NCBI GenBank assembly: GCA_024529925.1
Contig: JAFEUB010000735.1
Span: 1,860,001 to 1,924,000 of the forward strand
Length of the DNA: 64,000 bases
Direction: 5' to 3'
From: Ophthalmolycus amberensis
Lineage: Eukaryota > Chordata > Actinopteri > Perciformes > Zoarcidae
The notes under the pieces were generated by a model, which was given only the letters and a program-made list of their open reading frames with translations, made no database searches and had not been told where the DNA came from. The translations under genes and the position numbers were made by a program. This document shows, piece after piece, positions 24,928 through 38,102 of this stretch. Every line of letters starts with the position of its first letter. Position 1 is the first letter of the stretch.

Positions 24928-27477
24928 TCTGATGAACTAAATAATTGGCATTGGGTTAAAAATGTTTTTCCAGACATTGTGTTTGTATATGTCATTGCAC
25001 AGACGCTTTATAATCATGTGGCCCTTCCCCAGTAAAATGAGGGAAGTGAGACTGAAACCCAAACCTTCTTTACACAAATCAAAAACATCATATGTCTCAC
25101 TGATAGGAACTCAAGTGTGAAAAGGGGAAGCATTTTTTCCTTGTTGATTATCCCATTGATTATAATACAATAGTCTTTGGTTTCAAAGCAAAGCAGGGCA
25201 TTCAAGTGAGATGTGAGCCTACAAAGCAATATCTATAGATGGTTAATCGTTGTGCGTGAATAGGCGTGTAAATTCAGCGCTAATATGGTCAGCTTGTGTT
25301 CAGGTGTGCTTGGTATATCTGTTTCACTCAGAAAAGCGGAAAAACACTCATTTCGGGTCATGTCCTCATACACATGCATGCAAACAAACAATCAAACCTT
25401 AAAAAACCATATCTCCAGCATCAGAAAATAATAATGATATCTGAGTTGTCAAAGCTATACTCACAGTCACTCGTTTGTCTATGAGTTTGTGGCATATTGG
25501 CAGACAACAGTGTCATTGTAGAGGACATTTTGGGATTATGCAAATGATAAGAATATTTACATGGATATACTGCTAAAAACGATGCCTTCTGTGATATCTA
25601 GGGAAGATAACCAAATTTGTCCTATCTGCTATAGCAGCCTATGTAAATAAACAACTGCATGCATGTCAGTGTTCTCACGCATATTTGAGGATAAACAATA
25701 TGTGCAGTGGGTGAAAACAAATCTTCTCCTGGGACAATACAAACTGTGTATCTATCCGCTAAAAGTTGGTAGAGTCAGGATTTCTAAAGTTTTGCTTGCA
25801 TCCTTGTATGTAAATAATAGGTTCACATCTATGTCTGTGTGTGTTGGTGTGGCTCCCTTCTTGGCACACTCTTGCTTATGGCTAATTCACCTCACCTGTC
25901 CCCCACAGCTGCCTCCCATCAACTCCTCATCTCCACAGTATATCTACTCCTGTTCTCCATATGCGCATCGTCTTATCATTGATTCTGCTACAGTTGTAGT
26001 CTCGACCTCTAGGCCGATTGGAATTTTGTATGCGCATTGTAGTTTAGTAGTTTCTAATTTGTTCTGACTTGCTCTAACCTTCTACTCTGTGCCGCAGGAT
26101 CACCGTTTGTCTACTGTCTTGCCACGCTCCCATCCAGCCGCCTCTCCTTGCTCTGCCTCGTTTCTCTAGTCACCGTCCTCCTCAACAACCTGTGAAACTA
26201 ACTGCTGGATTCTTCCCCACACATCCATTGTGTGTTCATTCCCTGCTTCCAGTTCGTAAACCTTCCTCATCACCTCACCTAGCTCTTGTCCTGAGTTTGG
26301 GTCCAACTAAGTACATCGTAACAATGTCTACATGTACATTGAAAAAGTTATTGGTAAATTATACAATTTCATACCCAACAGCAGTGTTTGCAATTGTGTT
26401 GGCACATAAATGCTAACTATTCCCACAGTTTCTAGTTGAGTGAAAAGGTGACTATATTTCAGGAGAATATATTTTACCATGGAGGCAGGTTATGGTTATG
26501 AAAGGAGGACAGTAAGACAATATATCTGTTGATTTAGTCCCATCTCCAATGGAAAGATGAGGGGATCTCAATAACAGCTACTGATAACTCTTTCAATGTA
26601 CATGTGGATATGTCCATATTTTAAGACAATTAAAAAATACAAACCTACCCTTTTAAATGTCACAGCCGTCATTTTTTCACCCCACTAGCAACAGTGATGA
26701 TGCCCAGATGACAGACCCAGTCTTTACTTAAACAGCTCATATTCTGCCTTTAGAGCACTCCATAAATGTGAATAATATACAAGCCTATTTTACAAATACA
26801 ATTCGAATCTAGACTTGATCTTACCACATAAAGAATTTTCTCTCAAACTGAGTATCTTCCTAACAACGAACACGCCGGACAACATTTCATGTGTTTCATG
26901 AAGTTGCGATGACAAAAAGGGAGGACTTCTGTCACCTGAATTGTGCAAGTGCCTTTTGTGTCGTGCCCAAGAATTCTACGTTCTTTAGGCCACAAAGAGG
27001 TGATTGTAGTCTGTGGAGGCTTTATGGCTGTCAGAGAGAGAGGGTCTGATTTCACATTGTGTTGGACAGAAACCAGCTCCCTATACAATCACCCCGCAGA
27101 GCACTGAAATCTCACCTGTACTCTTATAGACTCACAAAGGTTTAATCCACTGAGTTATTTTAGTAAATCTTTAAATGTTGGTTGCACTAAGTTATCCTCT
27201 ACCAAAGAAACTCAACAATGTGATGTATTGCAATGTAATATCTTCTTTTATGTTGAATTGGCATGCATGTGGTATCAAATGGTTGATAGCTGAAGGTAGA
27301 AACGGTAATTAAAAGTTATTTATTTACCTGTTGTGTGTCTGTAGCACAACACAATGTAGCACAGTTTTACTAAATGTGTGTTTTTTATTATTTATCACAC
27401 TAAATTAGAGCATTTAGATTAAATATATAATTTGATCCCTCTTCGTTGACCAGATTCCAGGTCAAAACTCATAACCA
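24928..27477. other. Intergenic stretch, no gene seen
   Basis: AT-rich DNA with no recognisable protein. About 25850-26300 is C/T-rich and has the look of a dispersed repeat; the longest + strand open frame there (25663-26067) has no domain and no splice context. Confidence 0.45.
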
Positions 27478-27479
27478 GT

Positions 27480-27570
27480 CATAATGGGATAATTATAATA
27501 ATAATAATAATAATACATATTATTTATATAGTGCTTTAAAAGGCACTCAAAGACACTTTACATGGTAAAA
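27480..27570. repeat. (ATA)n plus dispersed repeat tail
   Basis: An ATA run at about 27495-27515 is followed by TATTTATATAGTGCTTTAAA and GGCACTCAAAGACACTTTAC. This combination recurs in fish genomes as the tail of a dispersed element; the wider extent is uncertain. Confidence 0.5.
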
Positions 27571-27904
27571 ACAGAAACAATAAAAGCATTTATAATAAGA
27601 ACAAAATCTATGACATCATAACAGCAAGAAAGAAAAAAAAACACGAAAAGAAAGAAAGAAAACATACATGACTGACTTTAGATGTCATTTATGAATCAAG
27701 CGCTTTCAGTTTTGACATATAATGCTGTAATTTAACCAGCGCATTATGAAAAAATTCCAAAGTACCTTCACCGGGAATTATTACCGCATCAATTCTGATG
27801 CATCTTGAGACCCACCCAGCAACCATTAGTCTCCTCCTCTCACACTAGTATAGCTGTGCAGGTGAGAGTTTCCCCTTCTTATATTGCCACTCTAGTGCTG
27901 TCAG

Positions 27905-28022
27905 CAGGAAGCGAAAGGGGGGAGGTGACAGAGAGCAGCAGAGAAAGGGAACACCAGAGAGAGAGAGCTCATTCACTTCATCCACAGCTGACAAAAACAA
28001 ATCTCTACAAAGTGATTCACAG
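27905..28022 (+). other. Candidate non-coding first exon of the mucin-like gene
   Basis: Purine-rich sequence ending ATTCACAG is followed by a strong donor GTGAGT at 28023. A TATA-like CTTATATTG lies just upstream (about 27876). It is the best 5' exon candidate between the hAT-type element and the mucin-like gene starting near 31036, but no transcript evidence links them. Confidence 0.3.
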
Positions 28023-29722
28023 GTGAGTGGACTTTAATAGAAACGCTACTGATTTTATATCATGATTTTTGTCGGTATGACTTATATTCAGCTTAACAGG
28101 TGATCACAGGGTGATGCAGGTCAACAACAGTGACGTTATTGTAGCCAGTGTTTGATACAGCAGGGGAATGCTGTGCTATCTGGGATGTTTTAAAGTTTCT
28201 GTTAAAAATGTTACTCTACGTATGCATTATCAGAATGTTATCAACGAGTCAATCACCAACTTGAGTCAATCCAAGAATTCCCTCTATTTTTTTTATATAA
28301 CTTGTAATCTTATTTTCTAAAGATTACTTATAATTGCGTTATTTTTCAGTCTCATAAACAATGTCCTTAAAATTATCCTATTTTAGCTGATTACTAATGT
28401 ATTCACAAAACATTGTGAGGTTTTCTGTTGATAGCGTCTCCACCTTTCTGGAAACATACAGACACCATTCATTAACCTTCCCTTCATAAATAGTCTCCTA
28501 TGAATATACACAGCAGGTGATGCTGTTGAGGGTGATGTAAGTGTACATAGTGAGTTAATGTAACTCGACCAACAGGCAAGATGTGATTCACAGCATGAGA
28601 ATTTAGCACCTAAACACACCGCTTGATGCACTCTACATATATCAAGTTGAATATCATCTAAGAAAACTACGCTTCTCTTTTTCCAATTAAACTCTGCATT
28701 TTCACCTGGAAGCCAATATGGCCAATGTTGTCACTCAGTTTCTAGGGAGTAGAGCCCAAAGGACGCCTTGCTAGGGAGAGGGGAAAAACAAGCCTTGCTG
28801 CTTAGCAGTTCTCCCAAGAGGACTGATGGAGGAACAAACACATTTTAATTGTGTTCACTGATAAACCACTGCAAACGGAGACACGGGATATAACTGTGTC
28901 ACCGCACGGAAATAATCTTGACCTCATGACGGGATGACCACCGACGAAAATTGCTTATTATGCTTTGAATTAAAATGTTGTGGCCTGAAGATTTTCTTCT
29001 AGGTTTTACTTATGTGAGAAAACAGTGCAGCTTTAAATCTCACATTTATTAATAAATGAATAATGATGTATCTTAACTCAACCAAACAATTATGAGCTCA
29101 GTTTCACCGCAACAACTAGAGGATCGTAAACAGAAGAGACCGCAGATGACTTGGCGTTCACAAATCAAAAGAACATAAATTGTGCCCACAGTACCATCCA
29201 CCATGAAGATCTTTTGTCCGCAATATACGTTGTAGTCTGCGAGCAGAGAGTTGTCATTGTGTCTGTCTAAAACGTTGTGGAAATTATAGCAGAACATCTG
29301 TCAGCTGTTTCATTCATGTTAATTGCATGTTTTAGGCTTCCCTTTACCAGGACATGACTTCATTACAGGCTGGACAAAGAGCTCTCTCCCTTTCTGCCAA
29401 TGTGATAATGGCCTCCACTACTTTGATGAAGGACACAGGTATGAGTGTGCATTTGCTTATTTAAAATCAGTGGCAGTGGTCCTATGCATATATACTCTCA
29501 ATCAGAGTGATTAAGGCTTAGAGTTTTTTTATGTTTTAATGTTGTTTTAACATTTTGCTGTTGTGTTTTTTAGGTCTGTTATCTGTGTTTTTAGGTGGTG
29601 CTTGTGTGAAACTTGTATGCTGACCTTCTTGGCCAGGAACCCCTTTTTATTTTATTTAATATAATAAAAGGGTACATAGTAGAAACAGTGAATCAGTTTT
29701 TTCAAGCAACCTTATCTTATAG

Positions 29723-29960
29723 ACAAGTGAATTTTATTTACGTAGCCCAAAGTCACAAATGTGTCAATCTGTACAGCATATGACACCCTTTAATCGTTAA
29801 ATTATATAATTCAAACAAGGGAAAATTTCCTCCAAAAAATACATTTAACTGGGTAAAAAAGAAAGAATCTTGAGCAACAGAGGAGGGATCCTTCTTCCAG
29901 GACGGACAAACTTGCAATCGTATGTACAGAGTAGAGAAAATGATCATTTGTGAAATTACA
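29723..29960 (+). repeat. Dispersed fish repeat
   Basis: The string from GAATTTTATTTACGTAGCCC through CACAAATGTGTCAATCTGTA to GCAACAGAGGAGGGATCCTT and CCAGGACGGACAAACTTGCA is a variant of a repeat I recognise as very common in teleosts. No open frame is maintained. Boundaries are approximate. Confidence 0.6.
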
Positions 29961-30737
29961 ATACAGACAATCACAATCACGATCAGGCCCCCCTCGCTGC
30001 GCGTTCTCGTCAGGAGAAGTCTCCACAGGCGCCCGCGCCAGCGCGAGCACTCCTCCTCCAAGACCCGTTTGAGAGGAGAACTTTGGCGGAGATTCTGCAG
30101 CCAAAGAGCTGATATCAGATCAGCCTGACCTCACAATCAGACAGCAGACTCGCGGGAAAGGGAAGCAGTACATGCGAAGCTTCTGTACTAGCTGTACACC
30201 AGACAGGTTTGGCTAGCTGGATGATGTCATGCAAATAATTTATTTAGCATTTTAAAACAACGGGGACGGGGAGGGGGGGGGGGGGGACGAAGTGACGGAG
30301 AAGTCTTATTTTACTAGGAGTCGCTTTATCCAAAACGACAGAACAATGTGCATTAAAGGAGTGGACCAGTGAAACAACATCATCGTGAGAAGAGAACACT
30401 GAGCTTGGTCGACAAGCTGCCGGAAACCTCTCAGCTGAGAGGCAATTTAAGATGGAAGAGCAATTTAAACGTTGAACAAAAACACATTTATGATCAGTAA
30501 CATGCAGCTCCTCAGACACTAGCATGGCTAAAGTTTCTAATATTAGCCTTCCAGTTCACTCTAAACCCACTAGCAATTTTTTTGCTGACTAAAAAACAAA
30601 AATATCAACCTTTTGTAGCATACATGGAATTCCCAAAATCAGTAGGCTTTATCCTAAGGGCACCTTGTACTTCTGTGAAAAATGTAATGAAATCCATCTA
30701 TGGATTAAAAAAAAGAAAAAGTTTCTAATATTAGTCT

Positions 30738-30793
30738 TCCAGTTCACTATTTGTACAGTTATCTAATTTCCCCCTGGGGATAAATAAAGTGTA

Positions 30794-30832
<39 letters not shown>
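30738..30832 (+). repeat. Retroelement-like tail ending in (ATCT)n
   Basis: ATTTCCCCCTGGGGATAAAT is followed by AAAGTGTAT and about nine ATCT units (30795-30832). A conserved hairpin-like CCCCCTGGGG before a tetranucleotide run is typical of the 3' end of some fish non-LTR elements. A related TTCTAATATTAG(C/T)CTTCCAG motif occurs twice nearby, at about 30536 and 30723. Confidence 0.5.
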
Positions 30833-31035
30833 TGACAAGTATTTGTATTGTTAACGTTCAATACAGTTTTTACCTTAACACCATTTTAAGACATTATTCC
30901 AGTGTATATTTTTAAGGTAACCAATTCAAGACATATGCAATGTCCCTGATATAATGAAAAGTGCCAAGATAACGTAAATTACTGCAAATAATTTAACATC
31001 TGGTTTCCATATACTAAAATATATATTTTCCTGTT

Positions 31036-34000
31036 ATGTTTCCTAAAATAGCAGGTTGCACAGGCATCCTGCACCTCCTCCTGTTAGGACTACTTCTGCC
31101 ATCAGTATTAGTGTCAGGCCAAACGACCCCTGTGATGTCCATGAGTACCTCCACTGCGCCCCCCACCACCTCTGGAAGCACAGTAACCAGCTCCACATCT
31201 GCACCAGCAGCAACCTCAACCACCATCCAGTCCTCTTCAACACCCAGCGGCAACACAGAGACCCTCACCACCCAGTCTGCCACCTCCACCACCTCTGGAG
31301 GTACAGCAATTGCCACCACCACCCAGTCTCTCACAATCCCAGCAACCTCCGGGGGCTCAGCATCCACCACTACAACCCAGTCCACCATCACCATAAACAC
31401 CTCCGGAGGCACAGCAACCTCTACTCCCACTCAGTCCCCCACGACCACCTCTGGAGGTATAGCAACCTCTACTCCCACCAGTCCCCCACGACCACCTCTG
31501 GAGGTATAGCAACCTCTACTCCCACCCAGTCCCCCACGACCACCTCTGGAGGTGTAGCAACCACTACTTCCACCCAGTCCCCCACGACCACCTCTGGAGG
31601 TATAGCAACCACTACTTCCACCCAGTCCCCCACGACCACCTCTGGAGGTGTAGCAACCACTACTTCCACCCAGTCCCCCATGACCACCTCTGGAGGTAAA
31701 GCAACCACTACTTCCACCCAGTCCCCCACGACCACCTCTGGAGGTGTAGCAAGCACTACTTCCACCCAGTCCCCCACGACCACCTCTGGAGGTATAGCAA
31801 CCTCTACTCCCACCCAGTCTCTCACAACCACCTCTGGAGGTATAGCAACCTCTACTCCCACCCAGTCCCCCACGACCACCTCTAGAGGTATAGCAACCAC
31901 TACTTCCACCCCCTCTACTCCCACCCAGTCCCCCACGACCACCTCTAGAGGTATAGCAACCACTACTTCCACCCCCTCTACTCCCACCCAGTCCCCCACG
32001 ACCACCTCTAGAGGTATAGCAACCACTACTTCCACCCAGTCCCCCACGACCACCTCTGGAGGTATAGCAACCACTACTTCCACCCAGTCCCCCACGACCA
32101 CCTCTGGAGGTATAGCAACCACTACTTCCACCCAGTCCCCCACGACCACCTCTGGAGGTATAGCAACCTCTACTCCCACCCAGTCCCCCACGACCACCTC
32201 TGGAGGTGTAACAACCACTACTTCCACCCAGTCCCCCACGACCACCTCTGGAGGTGTAGCAACCACTACTTCCACCCAGTCCCCCTCGACCACCTCTGGA
32301 GGTGTAGCAACCACTACTTCCACCCAGTCCCCCACAACCACCTCTGGAGGTATAGCAACCACTACTTCCACCCAGTCCCCCACGACCACCTCTGGAGGTA
32401 TAGCAACCACTACTTCCACCCAGTCCCCCACGACCACCTCTGGAGGTGTAGCAACCACTACTTCCACCCAGTCCCCCACGGCCACCTCTGGAGGTGTAGC
32501 AACCACTACTCCCACCCAGTCCCCCACGACCACCTCTGGAGGTGTAGCAACCACTACTCCCACCCAGTCCCCCACGACCACCTCTGGAGGTGTAGCAACC
32601 ACTACTTCCACCCAGTCCCCCACGACCACCTCTGGAGGTATAGCAACCACTACTTCCACCCAGTCCCCCACGACCACCTCTGGAGGTATAGCAACCTCTA
32701 CTCCCACCCAGTCCCCCACGACCACCTCTGGAGGTGTAGCAACTTCTACTCCCACCCTGTCCCCCACGACCACCTCTGGAGGTACAGCAACCACTACTTC
32801 CACCCAGTCCCCCACGACCACCTCTGGAGGTATAGCAACCTCTACTCCCACCCAGTCCCCCACGACCACCTCTGGAGGTGTAGCAACTTCTACTCCCACC
32901 CTGTCCCCCACGACCACCTCTGGAGGTACAGCAACCACTACTTCCACCCAGTCCCCCACGACCACCTCTGGAGGTATAGCAACCACTACTTCCACCCAGT
33001 CCCCCACGACCACCTCTGGAGGTATAGCAACCACTACTTCCACCCAGTCCCCCACGACCACCTCTGGAGGTATAGCAACCACTACTTCCACCCAGTCCCC
33101 CACGACCACCTCTGGAGGTATAGCAACCACTACTTCCACCCAGTCTCTCACAACCACCTCTGGAGGTATAGCAACCTCTACTCCCACCCAGTCCCCCACG
33201 ACCACCTCTAGAGGTATAGCAACCACTACTTCCACCCCCTCTACTCCCACCCAGTCCCCCACGACCACCTCTAGAGGTATAGCAACCACTACTTCCACCC
33301 CCTCTACTCCCACCCAGTCCCCCACGACCACCTCTAGAGGTATAGCAACCACTACTTCCACCCAGTCCCCCACGACCACCTCTGGAGGTATAGCAACCAC
33401 TACTTCCACCCAGTCCCCCACGACCACCTCTGGAGGTATAGCAACCACTACTTCCACCCAGTCCCCCACGACCACCTCTGGAGGTATAGCAACCTCTACT
33501 CCCACCCAGTCCCCCACGACCACCTCTGGAGGTGTAACAACCACTACTTCCACCCAGTCCCCCACGACCACCTCTGGAGGTGTAGCAACCACTACTTCCA
33601 CCCAGTCCCCCTCGACCACCTCTGGAGGTGTAGCAACCACTACTTCCACCCAGTCCCCCACGACCACCTCTGGAGGTATAGCAACCACTACTTCCACCCA
33701 GTCCCCCACGACCACCTCTGGAGGTGTAGCAACCTCTACTCCCACCCAGTCCCCCACGACCACCTCTGGAGGTGTAGCAACTTCTACTTCCACCCAGTCC
33801 CCCACGACCACCTCTGGAGGTATAGCAACCTCTACTCCCACCCAGTCCCCCACGACCACCTCTGGAGGTGTAGCAACCACTACTTCCACCCAGTCCCCCT
33901 CGACCACCTCTGGAGGTGTAGCAACCACTACTTCCACCCAGTCCCCCACGACCACCTCTGGAGGTATAGCAACCACTACTTCCACCCAGTCCCCCACGAC

Positions 34001-37000
34001 CACCTCTGGAGGTATAGCAACCTCTACTCCCACCCAGTCCCCCACGACCACCTCTGGAGGTGTAGCAACTTCTACTCCCACCCTGTCCCCCACGACCACC
34101 TCTGGAGGTATAGCAACCATTACTTCCACCCAGTCCCCCACGACCACCTCTGGAGGTATAGCAACCACTACTTCCACCCAGTCCCCCACGACCACCTCTG
34201 GAGGTATAGCAACCACTACTTCCACTCAGTCCCCCACGACCACCTCTGGAGGTATAGCAACCACTACTTCCACCCAGTCCCCCACGACCACCTCTGGAGG
34301 TATAGCAACCACTACTTCCACCCAGTCTCTCACAACCACCTCTGGAGGTATAGCAACCACTACTTCCACCCAGTCCCCCACGACCACCTCTGGAGGTATA
34401 GCAACCACTACTTCCACCCAGTCTCTCACAACCACCTCTGGAGGTATAGCAACCACTACTTCCACCCAGTCCCCCACGACCACCTCTGGAGGTATAGCAA
34501 CCACTACTTCCACCCAGTCCCCCACGACCACCTCTGGAGGTATAGCAACCACTACTTCCACCCAGTCCCCCACGACCACCTCTGGAGGTGTAGCAACCAC
34601 TACTTCCACCCAGTCCCCCACGACCACCTCTGGAGGTATAGCAACCACTACTTCCACCCAGTCCCCCACGACCACCTCTGGAGGTGTAGCAACCTCTACT
34701 CCCACCCAGTCCCCCACGACCACCTCTGGAGGTGTAGCAACCACTACTTCCACCCAGTCCCCCACGACCACCTCTGGAGGTGTAGCAACCACTACTTCCA
34801 CCCAGTCCCCCACGACCACCTCTGGAGGTATAGCAACCACTACTTCCACCCAGTCCCCCACGACCACCTCTGGAGGTATAGCAACCACTACTTCCACCCA
34901 GTCCCCCACGACCACCTCTGGAGGTATAGCAACCACTACTTCCACCCAGTCTCTCACAACCACCTCTGGAGGTATAGCAACCACTACTTCCACCCAGTCT
35001 CTCACAACCACCTCTGGAGGTATAGCAACCACTACTCCCACCCAGTCTCTCACAACCACCTCTGCAGGTATAGCAACCACTACTTCCACCCAGTCTCTCA
35101 CAACCACCTCTGCAGGTATAGCAACCACTACTTCCACCCAGTCTCTCACAACCACAGCAACCTCCGGGGGCTCAGCATCCACCACTGCCACCCAGTCGCC
35201 TACAACCACGACCACCTCGGGGGGGTCAGCAATCACCACACAGTCTGGGACCAGCACAGCAACCACTGCCAATACTGCATCTTCAACTTCTATCACCACT
35301 TTTAATTCAATCAGCACTAATAATTCAGGAACCACCTCTTCCCCCTCTACAGCCATGACCCAGGCCAGCTCCGCCATGCCCACAAGTGGTTCCATGACCT
35401 CAATGATGTCCACCAGTCCGTCATCAAACTCCACTGGTATGTTTTGTTTCACCGCTTAATAAGGTGTTAACTTCCCAGGGTTTATTTTCCATGTTAAAAT
35501 GTAAAAAAGAAAAACTATTTTATTTTAATTTCTTTCCCTATCTTTAATTGTAACGTCCATCTTTTTGCCCCAGACAAGCCGTGTATGAATGGAACCATGA
35601 TGGTAAGTCCACCTTATCAGAGAGGCGTATATTGTAATATAACGTGTTTCCCTTTAACCTCTCATCTTGATCATGCGCCTTTCCTCTCTCTCAAACACAG
35701 ATAGATTGCCCCTCATTCACCTGTAACTACTCAGACTGCTATACAATGTACACCAGTCAGAATGCCACTTTATGTGCTGATGATGTCTGCCAGTGTCAGG
35801 TAGGGAGGCAAATGACACTGACACAACCTTTTGAACCATCCAACAAAACTATTTGATGTATTTTGTATGACAAATTATAATATGTCCTAAAATGCATCAC
35901 AGCGTATGTATGCACATGCAGCTAAATATACAGAAGATGTATTGTATCAGTAATCCATAGAAGCACTTGACAAATCAAAATATGGAGTAGTTTCTCCAAG
36001 TAACTGAAAGTAAGGGTGTGTACACTTTACACTTTTACTCTCTACATTATTCCGTATATTATTGTATTGTGCTATATGGTCAGCGACAAGTAATTTAAAT
36101 ATATCTTCCAATGTGTCATTCTGCAATGTATCAGCTGATTAGACAGCCGGACATGTGCTACAGTGTTAGCTGCAGCAGCTCCTGTGCTGATAGTTGCACC
36201 AACGCCTCTCAGACCAACTGCTCCATAAACTGCTGCAATTTTACTGGCTGCCTCAATAGCAGTTTTGCATCCATGATGATGAAACCCACAGGTAAACAGA
36301 CTCTTCATGACTCTCATAATTGTTTTATTTATGTTATCATCTTCACACTGTCCTTACAAATTATGACATTTTATGTCACAACTGCATGTTTGCATGTGTG
36401 CACTTTTAGTAGTTGGTTGGCAATTTCTTTCATATTTTACTCTTTTTATTTATGATTTTAGTAATGCCAACCATGCCACCAGCCATTACAACAACACCCA
36501 CCACAACAGCAAACAATGTAAGGACAAAAGGCTGCATTTGTGAGTGTGTGTTGGCATGTGAATGGATGTGAGCAGAAGGCTATAGAGAGTTGTGTGTATC
36601 ACTCAGTTTAGTTCATTCTGTCTCTTCAGTCACAGATTATCTTTGTGACTAACCGCTAACAACTGACGTTGTCTAAAAAGAGTATTTGTACACAACGTTG
36701 ACCTTTAAACATTTCCCAGTGGTTATAATAACTTTCTGACAATAATGCAATAGTTATTGTAAATACATTTCTAGAACAATATAACAATTTGCCAAAAAGT
36801 GGAAGTCAGATTAGTATCATCCTTTCTTATGTGTTGCTGTTTTTTCCAGGGAAAGAAATGCCATAGAGGTACTTGTGAAGGTACCAATTGCTACACCAAT
36901 TTTGTAAATGCAGCAGCCCAAATATGCTCCTCCTCACAGCCACACTGTCAGGTGAGAACTGCTCACTTTTTAAAAGTCCAGGAACATTTTGGTTCATTGT

Positions 37001-37802
37001 TTGCTGGCTTTCTATTCATTCAATTTAAAAGGTGCTAATCAACGACTGAGAAAAATGTCTTTGATTAGCACCATTTAAATTGTCCTTGCCCCACATACAT
37101 CTGTTTCTTCAACACAAATGCATAAAATGTACTAAACAATTTGTCAATTTAACAACGTATATAGCTGCCAGGAACCCTAAATATGAGAAAAATGTATACA
37201 TCTTTGGTTTTATTGAACAGTTTGAGTTAATAAAGTGAATTTATAGTATAAATAAAACATTTGTTTGCACACCATCATTGACTGTCCATGTATACCTCTA
37301 AATCACTGAATATATTTATAATTCACTGTTTTAAAATTTTCTTTCAAAAATAATTTTACATCTGAAGACATGATGATGTAACATGTTAAAGCCCCGCATC
37401 AGCACTTTCAACTTTTCTCAGCATAACACATGTTATAATATAAATAAATATATGTTACAATATATATATAACAATGAATAGACAGAAAACAAACATTTGA
37501 CTTTCAACCACTTCGGCACTGTTCTTTCTCACTCACTATTGCCTTTGCAGCTGAAAAAGGAGACCGTAGAATCCAAATTGAAGTGGACAGCAGGTTGCAC
37601 CACCAACTGTTCTGACCAAACCCCATGCAAGACCTCCACAGAACCTCCATGTCATCTAGAGTGCTGCAACGCCACAACAACCTCCTGCCTCTGGTTGAAT
37701 GGTACGCTGCATGTCCCCAATTCCTCCACAAGAGGTCCTCATCATCACACAGAATTGATTGCTTCTTTACTTTGCCTGCTCGCCATCACTTTGCTGATGT
37801 GA
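31036..37802 (+). CDS. Mucin-like cell-surface protein: Thr/Ser/Pro repeat array plus two Cys-rich modules, probably GPI-anchored
   Basis: Exons: 31036-35436, 35574-35602, 35701-35799, 36135-36291, 36462-36517, 36850-36951, 37551-37802. With one base restored near 31478 they sum to 1698 codons plus stop, every junction in phase. Residues 1-29 form a signal peptide (HLLLLGLLLPSVLVSG). The giant first exon encodes about 75 copies of a 16-residue unit, typically TTTSGGIATTTSTQSP, a dense O-glycosylation substrate. Then come two related modules, each made of a short Cys exon ending CQ and a second exon beginning with Leu and ending CCN...GCLN or CCN...SCLWLN, with many N-x-S/T sites, joined by a Pro/Thr linker. 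The C-terminus (LIASLLCLLAITLLM) is a hydrophobic tail with nothing after it, as in GPI signals. The CC...C ending recalls Ly6/uPAR domains, but I cannot confirm the fold. The true start may instead lie in an upstream exon, since an acceptor-like AG sits at 31050-31051. Confidence 0.83.
31430..35150 (+). repeat. 48-bp minisatellite (VNTR), about 75 units, in the mucin-like first exon
   Basis: The unit reads ACCACCTCTGGAGGTATAGC then AACCACTACTTCCACCCAGT then CCCCCACG. Variants alter a few positions: ATA/GTA, ACTACTTCC/TCTACTCCC, CCCACG/TCTCACA, GGA/AGA. Four units are 63 bp long because of an inserted CCCTCTACTCCCACC. A block of many units recurs 1326 bp apart (31881 and 33207), including the paired long units and the rare ACA variant of the GTA position. 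A 144-bp trimer with CTGTCCC repeats at about 32700-32930. Copy number is likely polymorphic and hard to assemble. Confidence 0.97.
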
Positions 37803-38096
37803 GTGACTGAATAGGAGCTTGCTCGGCTGCCCTGTGGGTCATTAGGTAATCAGAGCTTTGTGTAACTCTCAGTCCCTCCAGGTAAAAAATAATAATAAGC
37901 TTAGCCATGCAGAAGTTAACTCTATTTCACCCATTTATCTCACTGATATTCACATGTGATTGTAATGTATATATGTATGGGATTATGTAATGCCTCGGCT
38001 ACAATGTTGACTTCGTTACTTGTTTTCTTAAAATGTCCCAATCACGTTTTATCTTTGGTTCAAGAGCATCAAAAATGTCTCTGAACAGTATTTCTA

Positions 38097-38102
38097 AATA
38101 AA
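38097..38102 (+). terminator. Poly(A) signal of the mucin-like gene
   Basis: AATAAA about 295 bases after the stop at 37800-37802; the first good hexamer downstream on the + strand. From here to about 40100 the DNA is AT-rich and holds no gene I can support. Confidence 0.6.

Noticed and set aside
31056..31478. The 1467-codon + strand frame as a complete protein starting at 31056
   Set aside because: Its first 140 codons are a His-rich shadow of the signal-peptide frame. The real start is in the frame of 31036, joined through the one-base error near 31478.
31430..35150. CRISPR array
   Set aside because: Units are contiguous with no unique spacers, keep a reading frame, and lie in a vertebrate gene.
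31469..35452. Very long minus-strand open frames (918 and 408 codons) across the repeat array
   Set aside because: They are a by-product of the 48-bp unit being a multiple of three with no stop in that antisense frame; the sequence is just a Val/Pro/Glu/Asp repeat with no signal, splice sites or domain.
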